A stretch of 64,000 nt of DNA from Streptomyces sp. Ag109_O5-1 (GTDB lineage: Bacteria > Actinomycetota > Actinomycetes > Streptomycetales > Streptomycetaceae), in the NCBI RefSeq assembly GCF_003814875.1, contig NZ_RKQF01000001.1:62001-126000 (forward strand), read 5' to 3'. Below are positions 8,330 through 16,499 of this stretch, one piece after another. The notes beneath the pieces were generated by a model. That model saw only the letters and a list, made by a program, of their open reading frames with translations, ran no database searches and was not told the DNA's origin. The position numbers and the translations under genes are program-made. Position 1 is the first letter of the stretch. The number at the start of each line of letters is the position of its first letter.

Positions 8330-9691
8330 GTGCGTCTGCGCCCCTTGCGCGTCCTGTGCTGTTCCGCCGTCCTCGCTCTGTCGGCGCCCGTCCTGCTCCC
8401 GGGCACCGCCTCGGCCACGGTCCCCACATCCTCGGTCTATCTCCAGAACTACGTCACCGGTCTCAACGCGGCCGACAGCAGCGGCACCGTCGCGTCCCAC
8501 AATCCCAAGGGCAACGAGGACCACCAGCAGTGGACCGCCGTCGCGGTCAGCGGTGGATACCAGCTCCAGAACGCCGACGAGTCCGGCACCTGCCTGGGGC
8601 GCAACGGAACCGCAGCGGTCACCGCCACCTGCGGCGCGGACGGCACCACCTGGGCGATCACCGCCGGCGCCGACAGCACCTACACGGTCGCCGTCCCCGG
8701 TACCTCGCAGTACCTGACCGGATCGACCTCGGACTCGAATTCCGTGCAGCTGGGCGCCTCGGGCGATCTCGCCCGCTGGTACCTCACCCCGGTCTCCTAC
8801 GCCACCTCGGCGATGCCCTCGGCCGACACCCGCACCCTCGACCAGGTCACGTTCCTGACCGCCCACAACGCCTTCGCCAACAGCTCCGACGGCAACTTCG
8901 CCTCGTTCCCGGTCAGCCTGTTCCCCAACCAGAACTACGGTATCAACCGTCAACTCTCCGACGGTGTGCGCGGGTTCATGCTCGACGACTACACCGTCTC
9001 CGGCCAGGCGGTCCTGTGCCACAACAGCTGCGACGGCGTCAGCAGTCCGGTTCCGCTCGCCACCGACCTCCAGCGCATCGTCGACTTCCTCAAGGCGAAC
9101 CCCGGCCAGTTCGCGACGGTGTTCCTGGAGGACTACGCCTCCTCGGACGTGCTGAAGTCCTCGCTCGCCTCCGTCAGCGGTCTGTCCGACGTGCTGTACC
9201 GGCCCGACCAGGAGGGCGTGGCGAGCAAGGGCTGGCCGGCCATGGCCGATCTGGCGGCCCGCGGCAAGCAGTTGCTGATCTTCAGCGACCGGACCCGGGC
9301 GAGCGACACCGCCAACGGCTGGACCACCCGCGACACCTTCGGCGTGATGTACCAGCGCGAGTGGACCGTGGAGAACTACTGGTCCATGGGCGCCGGTCTC
9401 GGTAGCTCCGACTGGTCCTGCTACAGCCGGTGGGGCACCGACAGGCCGCTCACCACCGACTCGTCCGCCTTCCACCCGCTGTTCGTGATGAACCACTTCC
9501 GGGACTACCCCATCGCCTCCACCGCCGCCACCGACAACGGCAAGCTCCTCAACCGCGCGCTGAACTTCTGCACGCCCGCCGCCCGGAAGAAGCCCAACTA
9601 CCTGGCCGTGGACCGCTACGACACCGGCTCGCCGACCCCGCTCAGCTCGGTGGGCACCCTCAACACGTACATCCTCACGCCGGGCCAGTGA
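8330..9691 (+). CDS. secreted PI-PLC X-domain-like protein with N-terminal beta-trefoil-like region
   Basis: The GTG at 8330 has a good SD (GAAGGGA, 6-8 bases upstream) and opens a Sec signal peptide (VRLRPLRVLCCSAVLALSA to TASA, about 30 residues), so the 453-residue precursor is secreted. Residues about 32-165 carry QQW-type repeats (HQQWTAV, RWYLTPV) like a ricin/beta-trefoil lectin. The rest matches the PI-PLC X fold: FLTAHNAFAN with the first catalytic His near 180, VRGFMLDDY, then LCHNSCDG with the second His region, and FLEDY. Known relatives cleave phosphatidylinositol or related lipids; many actinobacterial members are untested. A 13-bp terminator follows immediately, so the gene is monocistronic. 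Confidence 0.8.
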   Translation: MRLRPLRVLCCSAVLALSAPVLLPGTASATVPTSSVYLQNYVTGLNAADSSGTVASHNPKGNEDHQQWTAVAVSGGYQLQNADESGTCLGRNGTAAVTATCGADGTTWAITAGADSTYTVAVPGTSQYLTGSTSDSNSVQLGASGDLARWYLTPVSYATSAMPSADTRTLDQVTFLTAHNAFANSSDGNFASFPVSLFPNQNYGINRQLSDGVRGFMLDDYTVSGQAVLCHNSCDGVSSPVPLATDLQRIVDFLKANPGQFATVFLEDYASSDVLKSSLASVSGLSDVLYRPDQEGVASKGWPAMADLAARGKQLLIFSDRTRASDTANGWTTRDTFGVMYQREWTVENYWSMGAGLGSSDWSCYSRWGTDRPLTTDSSAFHPLFVMNHFRDYPIASTAATDNGKLLNRALNFCTPAARKKPNYLAVDRYDTGSPTPLSSVGTLNTYILTPGQ

Positions 9692-9700
9692 CCGCCCCCC

Positions 9701-9730
9701 GGCCGGGGCGGCACGACTGCCGCCCCGGCC
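9701..9730 (+). terminator. 13-bp hairpin terminator
   Basis: Bases 9701-9713 and 9718-9730 pair perfectly around the 4-base loop CGAC, 9 bases after the PI-PLC-like stop. It lies between two convergent genes and may serve both. Confidence 0.75.
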
Positions 9731-9794
9731 GGTTCAAGCCCCGTTCGGTTCAAGCCCCGTTCGGTTCGGGCCCTGTCCGGTTCAGGCCCCGTCC
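9731..9794. repeat. four tandem 16-bp repeats
   Basis: Four head-to-tail copies of a 16-bp unit start at 9731, 9747, 9763 and 9779. The first two are identical (GGTTCAAGCCCCGTTC) and the others differ at two or more positions. The last copy encodes the final residues and stop of the TetR gene on the minus strand. Slippage in copy number is likely between strains (inference). Confidence 0.85.
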
Positions 9795-10363
9795 TCCAAG
9801 AGACGCGGTGCGGCGGCGACGATCGCGTGCACGGTCTCGGTGACGAGCCGCCGGTCCAGGGGTGCGTCGGCGAAGGCGCGGTGCATCGGCCAGCCCTCGA
9901 TCAGCGCGTCGAGCGCGCGGGACACCCCGGGCGTGAAGTGCAGGGCGAGGCTGTCCCTGCTGCGTTCCAGCCAGGTGCGGGTGGTGGCGGAGACCGCCTC
10001 GTTGTGGTTGGCGTAGGCGTACATCTCGAAGATGAGCGTCATGTCGCGTTCCGTGGCGTAGGCCGGGCCGCAGATCAGCTCGACGACGGCCGCCTCGGCC
10101 TCGGCCGTCGAGGCGGCGGACTGCAGGGTCTGCCGGTAGAGCCGGGACATGGTGTCCGACAGGCGGGCGAAGGCCTGCGCGAGCAGGTCCGCCATGCCGT
10201 CGAAGTAGTACGTCAGCGAGCCCAGCGGCACCTCGGCCCGCGCCGCGATCCTGCGGTGGGTGGTTCTGTGCACCCCGCTCTCAGCGATCACGTCGAGGGC
10301 TGCATCGAGAATGCGCTCCTTGCGTCCGGGATCGTTCGGGATCTCGCGTCGTGTGCCGCTCAC
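9782..10363 (-). CDS. TetR family transcriptional regulator
   Basis: This 193-residue regulator has the TetR N-terminal helix-turn-helix (KERILDAALDVIAESGVHRTT, then RRIAARAEVPLGSLTYYFDG at about residues 36-55). The ligand-binding helical domain has the family-typical LIFEMYAYANHNEAV region. The GTG start at 10363 faces the divergent MFS gene across 106 bases that hold two matching palindromes, so it probably represses both itself and the transporter. The C-terminus is encoded by the end of the tandem repeat at 9779-9794. Confidence 0.85.
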   Translation of the reverse strand: MSGTRREIPNDPGRKERILDAALDVIAESGVHRTTHRRIAARAEVPLGSLTYYFDGMADLLAQAFARLSDTMSRLYRQTLQSAASTAEAEAAVVELICGPAYATERDMTLIFEMYAYANHNEAVSATTRTWLERSRDSLALHFTPGVSRALDALIEGWPMHRAFADAPLDRRLVTETVHAIVAAAPRLLEDGA

Positions 10364-10399
10364 GTCCTCAATCTGCCATGGGTTGACCGCTCCAGAGTG

Positions 10400-10435
10400 T
10401 GTACAGATGTACAGGTAAGTGTGTACGGTCGTACA
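10400..10435. promoter_or_regulatory. twin TGTAC-N4-GTACA operators between TetR and MFS
   Basis: Two inverted repeats, TGTACAGATGTACA (10400-10413) and TGTACGGTCGTACA (10422-10435), have centres 22 bp apart, two turns of the helix. They lie in the 106-bp gap between the divergent tetR and MFS genes. They are the obvious binding sites for the adjacent TetR protein (inference). A TTGACC at 10383-10388 may be part of a promoter. Confidence 0.75.
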
Positions 10436-10469
10436 GACTCATGCACGGACACCTCTGGAGCCACCACCC

Positions 10470-11669
10470 ATGACCGCCGACCTCGCCCGGCGCCGCACCG
10501 CCGTCTTCGTCCTGCTCTTCGCCCCCGGTCTGACGATCTCCTCCTGGGTGACCCGGACCCCGGACGTACGAGACCTGCTCGGCGCCTCCACCGCGCAGAT
10601 GGGTCTGATCCTGTTCGGGCTCTCCGTCGGTTCGATGATCGGCATCCTGTGCTCGGGCGCGCTCGTGGCCCGTTGGGGTGCCCGGCTGGTCATCCTGGCC
10701 GGTACCTCGGCGATAGCGGCCGGTGCCGTGGTCGTCGGTGTCGGGGCCGCCGTCAGTTCGGGTCCCGGTGTCGCTCTGGGCCTCGGACTGTTCGGGCTGG
10801 GCATGGGCGGCGGCGAGGTGGCGCTCAATGTGGAGGGCGCGGAGGTGGAGCGGCTGCTGGGCCGTTCCACGCTGCCCGCCATGCACGGCTTCTTCAGTCT
10901 CGGCACGGTGCTCGGCGCGGTGGTCGGTATGTGCCTGACGGCCGTCGGCTTCCCGGTTCTGGTGCATCTCGTCGCCGTCGCCGCGGTGGTGGTGGGTGCC
11001 CTGGCCCTGGTCATCCGGCGGGTCCCCGTCGACGTGGGCCGGCAGCACGACTCGAGCGGGAGCCGCGAACCGGGCGCGGCGCGTGCCACGGTGTGGAAGG
11101 ACCCGGCGCTGCTGCTGATCGGGGGCGTCATCCTCGCCCTCGCCATGGCCGAGGGCACCGCGAACGACTGGCTGCCGCTGGTCATGGTGGACGGGCACGG
11201 CTTCGACGCCGCGCTGGGCTCGGCCGCGTACGCGGTGTTCGCCGCCGCGATGACCGTCGGGCGGTTCGTCGGCGGGCGGTTCGTGGACCGGTTCGGGCGG
11301 GCGGCGGCGCTGGGCGGGAGCGCGATCGTGGGAGCCGCCGGACTGGCTCTGGTGATCTTCGTCGACAACCAGGCGGTCGCGGCTGCCGCCGCCGTCCTCT
11401 GGGGCCTCGGGGCATCCCTCGGGTTCCCCGTCGCGCTCTCCGCGGCAGGCGATTCCGGCCCGGACCCCGCCGCGCGCGTCTCGCTGGCCGCGACCGTCGG
11501 TTATGTCGCCTTCCTGGTGGGCCCGCCGTCGCTCGGTTACCTCGGCGAGCACTTCGGGCTGCGGCACGCCCTGATCCTGGTGCTCGTCCTGGTGGTGGCC
11601 GCCGTGTTCGCCACACCTGCCGCCCGTTCGCCCTGGGCGGTACGGGACATGGAACCGGCCGGCGGGTGA
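10470..11669 (+). CDS. MFS transporter (YbjJ-like)
   Basis: The 399-residue protein has twelve predicted membrane segments and the short loops of the major facilitator superfamily. Features include RARRRT-like basic N-terminus, the GSMIGILCSGALVARWGARLVI loop after segment 2, GRFVGGRFVDRFGR at the matching position in the second half, and SLGFPVALSAAGD. It resembles YbjJ/fucose-type permeases or efflux proteins; the substrate is unknown. The ATG at 10470 has a GGAG SD nine bases upstream. It is divergent from the TetR gene and shares the twin operators with it, so substrate-induced derepression is likely. Confidence 0.8.
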   Translation: MTADLARRRTAVFVLLFAPGLTISSWVTRTPDVRDLLGASTAQMGLILFGLSVGSMIGILCSGALVARWGARLVILAGTSAIAAGAVVVGVGAAVSSGPGVALGLGLFGLGMGGGEVALNVEGAEVERLLGRSTLPAMHGFFSLGTVLGAVVGMCLTAVGFPVLVHLVAVAAVVVGALALVIRRVPVDVGRQHDSSGSREPGAARATVWKDPALLLIGGVILALAMAEGTANDWLPLVMVDGHGFDAALGSAAYAVFAAAMTVGRFVGGRFVDRFGRAAALGGSAIVGAAGLALVIFVDNQAVAAAAAVLWGLGASLGFPVALSAAGDSGPDPAARVSLAATVGYVAFLVGPPSLGYLGEHFGLRHALILVLVLVVAAVFATPAARSPWAVRDMEPAGG

Positions 11670-11745
11670 CGTCGGGCACCGGGGCCGGGCGTGCCCCTGT
11701 GGACGCCCCACGCGGAGCCGATGTGATGCCCGGCTGCGAGTACGT

Positions 11746-12081
11746 TCATTTGAGGTAGATGACCACGCCGTTCCTACCGTTCCTTCCTCTCCTGCCGTTG
11801 TGCCCCCGCTCACCTTGGTCGCCCTCTCTCCCTTCCCGCCCCGGCAGACCTGTCGGGCCGGTGGGGCCCGGTGCCCCAGAGGGGCCGGAGGGGCCAGGCG
11901 GGCCGGGCAGACCCTGCCGGATGCCGTTCCCTTGGATGGCGATGCGCCGGGCTTGAAGTTCGTCGATCTGCTGCTGGTGGGCGACGAGCACAGCTGCCTG
12001 CGCGACGAACGTGACAGTCAGCGCTGCGCCGAGCGCGAGGCGGCGTTGCTGACTACGCCACACCTCTTTCACATTTCTCAC
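11746..12081 (-). CDS. collagen-like membrane protein, copy 1
   Basis: The 111-residue protein has a short basic N-terminus (NVKEVWRSQQRR), one membrane helix (about residues 14-35), a QQQIDELQ stalk and then about twelve Gly-X-Y triplets (residues about 56-100, such as GPPGPSGPSGAPGP and GREGREGDQGERG), ending VVIYLK. Such bacterial collagen-like segments can trimerise; function here is unknown. The GTG at 12081 is preferred because GAGGA lies five bases upstream and this SD plus start is identical in copy 2. The protein is a tandem paralogue of the gene at 12448-12789. Confidence 0.7.
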   Translation of the reverse strand: MRNVKEVWRSQQRRLALGAALTVTFVAQAAVLVAHQQQIDELQARRIAIQGNGIRQGLPGPPGPSGPSGAPGPTGPTGLPGREGREGDQGERGHNGRRGRNGRNGVVIYLK

Positions 12082-12102
12082 ATCATTCCTCACGCTATGT
12101 GA
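12075..12102 (-). repeat. conserved 28-bp start-site box, copy 1
   Basis: This 28-bp stretch is identical at 12783-12810. It contains the SD and GTG start of both collagen-like genes and is framed by TCACAT and ATGTGA, which could pair and hide the SD. Conservation at the DNA level exceeds that of the proteins. Confidence 0.7.
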
Positions 12103-12447
12103 TGTCAAAGAGTTGAAGGAAAGGCCGCGGCAGAAGGCTGACTTCCAGGCCGAGCGCCCTTTCCGGGGCGACCGGACCTCCGCCTCCTGCCGATCTCTGC
12201 GCGGAGGCGCTGGATCACGTCACGGGCGAAGCGCAGGCGGGTAGGCGGAACGATGTTCGCCTGCTCCGGGGAAGCCCAGGGTGCTCACGCGCTTCGGCGG
12301 CCACCTTGAACAGCCCAAGGCGGCCGACCGACGTCGCTGCCGCCCGTCCGGGAGCTCTCCGCAACTCCGGTCGCACCTGTCCGGACTGGGCAAGGATGGA
12401 ACACCGTTCAGTGCACGAAGGAGGAGACGGCCGGTTGGGCCCGGGGT

Positions 12448-12789
12448 CTAGCTCTTCGCCGGCGCCGGCGGGGCGACAGCGTCCTTCCCGTCCTTCCCGT
12501 TCGTGCCGTCCTTCCCGTTCGCGCCCTCCTTCCCGTCCTTCCCATCCTTGCCGTCCTTGCCCGGCGGGCCGATGGGACCGGCGGGACCAGTGGGACCGGG
12601 TGGGCCTGACGGACCGGGAGGGCCGGGCTCAAGGCTCTCCTGGATGTCGACGGGCTGCATCTGCAGGTCGTCGATCTGCACTTGCTGGGCGATCAGCAGA
12701 GCTGACTGCACGACGAGCGCGACGGTCAGCACCGAGCCGAGGACGAGGGGGCGCCGCGGACTACGCAGCGCTTCAATCACGCTTCTCAC
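12448..12789 (-). CDS. collagen-like membrane protein, copy 2
   Basis: This 113-residue paralogue of the protein at 11746-12081 has the same plan: basic start (SVIEALRSPRR), a membrane helix (about residues 14-34), a QQVQIDDLQ stalk and about seventeen Gly-X-Y triplets. The triplets begin GPPGPSGPPGPTGP and then become GKDGKDGKDGKEG, a charged collagen type known to stabilise triple helices. It ends AVAPPAPAKS. The GTG start at 12789 has GAGGA five bases upstream. The interval 12103-12447 between the two paralogues shows no other gene. Confidence 0.72.
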   Translation of the reverse strand: MRSVIEALRSPRRPLVLGSVLTVALVVQSALLIAQQVQIDDLQMQPVDIQESLEPGPPGPSGPPGPTGPAGPIGPPGKDGKDGKDGKEGANGKDGTNGKDGKDAVAPPAPAKS

Positions 12790-12810
12790 ATCATTCCTCA
12801 CGCTATGTGA
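12783..12810 (-). repeat. conserved 28-bp start-site box, copy 2
   Basis: Identical to 12075-12102; it contains the SD and GTG start of the second collagen-like gene inside a TCACAT...ATGTGA inverted repeat. Confidence 0.7.
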
Positions 12811-12981
12811 CGGCGAAAGCGTAAGGGACGCGGACGCGGCAGGGGTGGAACTACGCGTCGAGTGTCTTTCCCGGGTCGGCGGCGGAGCATGAACGAACAC
12901 CTGACGCCGCCCAGGACCGGCGCGCCAACCCGTACCAGGTGCGGCGGGCCGTCGTTCGGGCCGCTCCCGGGACTCGGGCCG

Positions 12982-13428
12982 CTATCGGGGTCTGCTCGGC
13001 GACCGGCGGAGCGTTCCGGCCGTACGCCCATCGAAGAGCCGGCCGAGGCCGAAGGCGCCGCAGCCCGTGAAGATCAGCAGGAAGAAGCCGAAGCAGAACA
13101 GGACCGAGGGCTCGCCGCCGTTCTGAATGGGCCACAACGCGACCTTCTGATGGACGTCGAGATAGGCGAACGCCATCGCACCCGAGGCAACCAGTGCGGC
13201 CCAGCGGGTGCCGAGGCCGAGAATCACCAGGGCGCCGGCGACCAACTGGATCACGGCCCCGTACCGGCCGGGCCAGGTGCCGACCGGGATCGTGCCGCCG
13301 TTGGTGCCCTCGGTGCCACCGAGTACTCCGAAGAGGGACGCGACGCCCTGCATGGTGAAGAGCAGGCCGAAGGCAGCACGGAACAGTGCGATCGCGTACG
13401 GCTGGGCGGCATTGAGGCGAGCGCACAT
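12982..13428 (-). CDS. DoxX family membrane protein
   Basis: The 148-residue protein has four membrane helices and the DoxX pattern: IALFRAAFGLLFTMQGVASLFG near residues 13-34, a long loop with GGTIPVGTWPGRYGAVIQLVAG, then ILGLGTRWAALVASGAMAFAYLDVH and a last helix FCFGFFLLIFTGCGAFGLG. DoxX/SURF4-like proteins in actinobacteria are linked to redox and thiol stress. The ATG at 13428 has a strong SD (AGAGGAG). No partner gene is adjacent. The next 480 bases contain only its promoter region and a terminator. Confidence 0.85.
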   Translation of the reverse strand: MCARLNAAQPYAIALFRAAFGLLFTMQGVASLFGVLGGTEGTNGGTIPVGTWPGRYGAVIQLVAGALVILGLGTRWAALVASGAMAFAYLDVHQKVALWPIQNGGEPSVLFCFGFFLLIFTGCGAFGLGRLFDGRTAGTLRRSPSRPR

Positions 13429-13776
13429 GGGATCTCCTCTGTTGAATACGTGCCGGTTCAACATTCCGTCGGAGTTCCGTCAGAGCGTGCCCCTTCAATT
13501 CAATGGGCCGGTCAGTAGATCGATCCTCGGATGCGAGGGCCGCAGACCGTGATCCATCAACGGCACCGCCCGCGGTGCCGGGCCCAACCACCGGTCACTC
13601 TCCGCGCAGCGGCTCCGGCTTGGCCCGCACGCCGGCATCCACCCCCACCATCTCGCCGGCCTGCCGGGCCATGCCCGGCCCTGGTGTCTGCCGGACGGCC
13701 GGGAGGATCCGCTGACAGTCCGGTGGGAACGCCCTCTCCTCCGCACCCGCCGCGCGGTGCGGGATCATCATCGCCG

Positions 13777-13812
13777 CACGTGCCCCTGCCGAGAGTCTGG
13801 CAGGGGCACGTG
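13777..13812 (-). terminator. 14-bp hairpin terminator
   Basis: Bases 13777-13790 and 13799-13812 pair perfectly around an 8-base loop. It lies about 95 bases past the stop of the hydrolase gene at 13907 on the minus strand. Nothing else is seen in 13429-13776 apart from the likely promoter of the DoxX gene. Confidence 0.7.
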
Positions 13813-13906
13813 GGGTAGCGAGCCGAGGAGAGCCGGGAGTTGTCCCTGGACGAGCAGCATCCTGGCCAACACGGCTACCGGCTGCTGGTGGCCTGACCGC
13901 CCGGCG

Positions 13907-14641
13907 TCACTTCAGGTGTCGGGTGAAGAACTGGGCCGCGGCGTCCCCCGCGAACTGCGGGACGCCGGTGTGTCCGCCCATATTGGCCTGCAGCGTCTTC
14001 TCCTTGGAGCCGAAGGCGTCGAACAGGTCCAGCGCCGCCTGCCGGTCGTTCCCTTCGTCGTCCCACTGCAGCAGGACGTGCAGAGGAATGGTGACCCGGC
14101 GGGCCTCCTCGAACATGGCGGCGGGCACGAGACTCCCGGCGAAGAAGCCGGCGGCGACGATGCGCGGCTCGACCACCGCCAACCGGATGCCGATGGAGAT
14201 CACACCCCCCGAGTATCCGACCGGGCCGCCGATCTCGGGCAGCGAGAGCAGCGCGTCCAGGGTGGCCCGCCATTCCGGGACCGACTTCTCGACGAGCGGG
14301 AGGACGAGGGCATCGATGATCTCGTCGCTGACCGGCTCGCCGGCCTCCATCACCCGGCGCAGGCCGGCGCGTGCCTGCTCGATGGCAGGCCAACGGGGCC
14401 GGTCACCGCTGCCGGGGAGCTCGATGGTGGCCGTGGCGATGCCCTCCGCCGCGGAGTGTCGGGCCCGGGCCACCAGCCGGGGGTACATCTTGCGCAGTCC
14501 GAGCGGGGGGTGGCCGAGCAGGATCAGCGGGGCCGGTGTGGATGCGGATGCGGGCGTCCAGAGGATGCCGGGGATCTCACCGAGGGTGAACTCGCGCTCG
14601 AGGACGCCGTCGTCGAGGCGCTGTTCGGAAGTGAATTGCAT
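13907..14641 (-). CDS. dienelactone-hydrolase-like alpha/beta hydrolase
   Basis: The 244-residue cytosolic protein has an alpha/beta-hydrolase core: LILLGHPPLGLRKMYPRL oxyanion region near residues 37-55, a nucleophile elbow GYSGGV near 142-147 (Ser as nucleophile) and the HVLLQWDDEGNDRQAALDLFDAFG strand with the acid region near 190, with a final GGHTG His near 224. This resembles dienelactone hydrolase or DLH-like esterases; substrate unknown. The ATG at 14641 has a GAAAGG SD. It stands alone, with the terminator at 13777-13812 downstream. The gap 14642-14850 shows no convincing gene. Confidence 0.8.
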   Translation of the reverse strand: MQFTSEQRLDDGVLEREFTLGEIPGILWTPASASTPAPLILLGHPPLGLRKMYPRLVARARHSAAEGIATATIELPGSGDRPRWPAIEQARAGLRRVMEAGEPVSDEIIDALVLPLVEKSVPEWRATLDALLSLPEIGGPVGYSGGVISIGIRLAVVEPRIVAAGFFAGSLVPAAMFEEARRVTIPLHVLLQWDDEGNDRQAALDLFDAFGSKEKTLQANMGGHTGVPQFAGDAAAQFFTRHLK

Positions 14642-14850
14642 GGTCGTGCCTTTCGGGAGTGCTCTTGAACGGCGCTCCCGGACGACCTAGCGTCCGACCG
14701 TGACCCCGGAGGGGAGCACCCATGTCGATACTGCGTTCACGGGTACCACCTCCTCGCTCTCTTGCACGGCTTCCGGGAACCTAGCAGTGGTTGCCGTGGT
14801 TCCGCCAACGGGTTTTCGCCGGACCGGATCGGAGAGACTGACGTTCGTCT

Positions 14851-15490
14851 TCAAGGGCGGAGGACCAGTTTCCCCTTCGTACGACGGCCAAGCAGGTCCT
14901 CGCGCGCGTCGCGGGCCCGCGCCAGGTCGTACTCCGCGCCGGCCAGGGGCCGCAGGCGACACCGCGCCGTGAGGTCGAGAAACTCCGCGAGCTCCGCACC
15001 GCCGGCTCCGTTCCTGGCGATGAGCGGGATGACCCAAAAGCCGGCGACGGCGATGCTGTCCACCGCCAGTCGGCTCGGCGCAACCGCGGAAGCCGTCTGC
15101 CGGGACGAGGCGCCGTAGGTCACCAGTCGGCCGAGGTGTCCGAGTGTGTCCGGGGCGGCGTCGAGAACGGGGCCGCCGATGGCGTCCAGGACGATGTCGA
15201 CCGGGTGTCCGTGATTGGCGTCAAGGACTCGCTCTCGATAGCCTCCCGCGTCGCCGTCGATCGCCGCGTCCGCGCCGAGTTCGAGAGCGAGGGCGCGCTT
15301 CTCGTCGGACGACGCCCTGGCGATGATCCGCCCTGCCCCGAACTCCCGGGCCAGTTGGACGACGAGGCTGCCCGTCCCGCCCGCGGCGGCATGGACCACC
15401 ACGCTCTCACCGGGCGCGCGACCGAGCGCAGCAGATGCCAGGCGGTCAACCCCTGTACGAGAACTGCCAGCGCGTCGCCCGCAAACGCTG
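14851..15490 (-). pseudogene. quinone oxidoreductase / zinc-type alcohol dehydrogenase, 5'-truncated and frameshifted
   Basis: The minus strand encodes the Rossmann half of an NADPH:quinone oxidoreductase: GESVVVHAAAGGTGSLVVQL (the AXXGXXG nucleotide motif), then ELGADAAIDG, IVLDAIGGPVLD and a normal C-terminus GRRTKGKLVLRP. The preceding helix GDALAVLVQGLTAWHLLRSVA is in a different frame, so a one-base-type shift occurred near 15415. The N-terminal GroES-like domain of about 110 residues is absent, and a stop lies just upstream near 15497. Nothing resembling the missing part occurs before the CMD gene at 15520. It is therefore a relic left by a deletion plus frameshift. Confidence 0.75.
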
Positions 15491-15519
15491 GTCAATGGCC
15501 AGGCGTGAGCGGAGTGCGG

Positions 15520-16080
15520 TCACCTGGCCGGGAAGCTGGCGCCCCAGGGTTCCTCTTCCAGCAGGAGCCCGTTGGCCAGGTAGCTGATGGTGCGGTACCA
15601 GCCGGCCAGAACGAGGAGTTCGAGCAGCTGGCCGTCCTGGTAGTGCACGCGCAGGGCGTCCCAGGCAGCCTGCGAGAGCTGCGCCGTGTCGTGCAGTTCG
15701 TCGATCGCGGCGAGCAGTGCCGCATGGTGGGGCGGCCATGGGACGTTCGCCGCGGGATCGGTGTCGGTCGTCGCCTGGAGCTGTTCGGGGCCGAGCCCTG
15801 CCTGCCGGGCGAGGCTTGCGGCGTGTACGCCCCACTCGTAGGAACAGCCGGTGCGCGCGGTGACGCGGGCGATGACGAGCTCTCGGTCGATGGCGGGAAG
15901 GCTGCCGTGTCCCAGGAGCCCGGCGCCCAAGGCGAACATGCGCGAGGCCAGTTCCGGGTTGCGATGCAGGACACGGAACAGCGTGAGCGGCTCGTGCGGC
16001 ACGTCGGGGGGCATCCACCGGCGGAGTGCCTGGTCGACAGGGGCCGGATACGGCGGGGTGAGCGGTTCGATGCGCGGCAT
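15520..16080 (-). CDS. carboxymuconolactone decarboxylase (CMD/AhpD-like) family protein
   Basis: The 186-residue helical protein has the CMD fold: ELASRMFALGAGLLGHGSLPAIDRELVIARVTAR followed by TGCSYEWGVHAASLARQAGL at about residues 92-111. The motif contains one Cys where AhpD has CxxC, so a classic dithiol peroxidase is unlikely. The C-terminal helix LLELLVLAGWYRTISYLANGL is typical. It is divergent from the HxlR gene with a 68-base shared promoter gap, so that regulator probably controls it in response to an electrophile or oxidant (inference). Confidence 0.82.
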   Translation of the reverse strand: MPRIEPLTPPYPAPVDQALRRWMPPDVPHEPLTLFRVLHRNPELASRMFALGAGLLGHGSLPAIDRELVIARVTARTGCSYEWGVHAASLARQAGLGPEQLQATTDTDPAANVPWPPHHAALLAAIDELHDTAQLSQAAWDALRVHYQDGQLLELLVLAGWYRTISYLANGLLLEEEPWGASFPAR

Positions 16081-16148
16081 GCGATGCCCCTTGCTTCGAT
16101 TTTCGAATCAGTATCATGCTTCGGGAAACGAAGCGCAAGGAGTGGGTA
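16081..16148. promoter_or_regulatory. divergent CMD/HxlR promoter region
   Basis: The 68-bp gap is unusually AT-rich for the window. It contains a TTCGAA palindrome inside CGATTTTCGAATC (about 16095-16107), a TATCAT likely -10 for the HxlR gene and the SD AAGGAG. Binding of the HxlR protein here is inferred. Confidence 0.45.
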
Positions 16149-16499
16149 ATGGAAGCCAGGGCGCCACGGCCGGGTGTGCCGGTGCGGGGGTCCGAGTCGG
16201 GCCGTCCGGTCATGGCCGCGCTCGATCTGCTCGGGCGGCGTTGGGCGATGCGCATCCTGTGGGAACTGAGTCAGGCACCGTCAGGTTTCCGCGAACTGCA
16301 GCGCCGATGCGAGCGCATGTCCTCCAGTGTGCTCAGCACCCGCCTCGACGAACTGACCGGCGCCCGCCTGCTCGCCCTGCACAGCGACGGCTACCGCCTC
16401 ACGCCACTCGGTCAGGACCTTGTCGAGGCGCTGAGTCCGTTGGATGCCTGGAGCCGACGCTGGGCAAGGGAAATGGACTCCGCTGCGGCCGAGGACTGA
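16149..16499 (+). CDS. HxlR family transcriptional regulator
   Basis: The 116-residue protein has the winged-helix HxlR signature: VMAALDLLGRRWAMRILWELSQ near residues 21-42, FRELQRRCERMSSSVLSTRLDELTGARLL across the recognition helix, and the wing YRLTPLGQDLVEAL. HxlR regulators respond to aldehydes, quinones or disulfide stress; there is no conserved N-terminal Cys here. The ATG at 16149 was selected over one 33 bases upstream because AAGGAG lies six bases before it. It is divergent from the CMD gene. Confidence 0.85.
   Translation: MEARAPRPGVPVRGSESGRPVMAALDLLGRRWAMRILWELSQAPSGFRELQRRCERMSSSVLSTRLDELTGARLLALHSDGYRLTPLGQDLVEALSPLDAWSRRWAREMDSAAAED

Noticed and set aside
11674..11696. GGGCAC...GTGCCC hairpin after the MFS gene as a terminator
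   Set aside because: The stem is only 6 bp in very GC-rich sequence, and such stems are expected by chance.
12448..12789. Short repeats in the collagen-like gene as a possible CRISPR array
   Set aside because: They are 9-base coding repeats for Gly-X-Y triplets with no spacer structure; no CRISPR array is seen in the window.
14722..14784. A 20-codon frame with a good SD (GGAGGGGAG) and an Arg/Pro-rich product
   Set aside because: It could be a leader peptide, but no gene follows on that strand for 1.3 kb, so it is unsupported.
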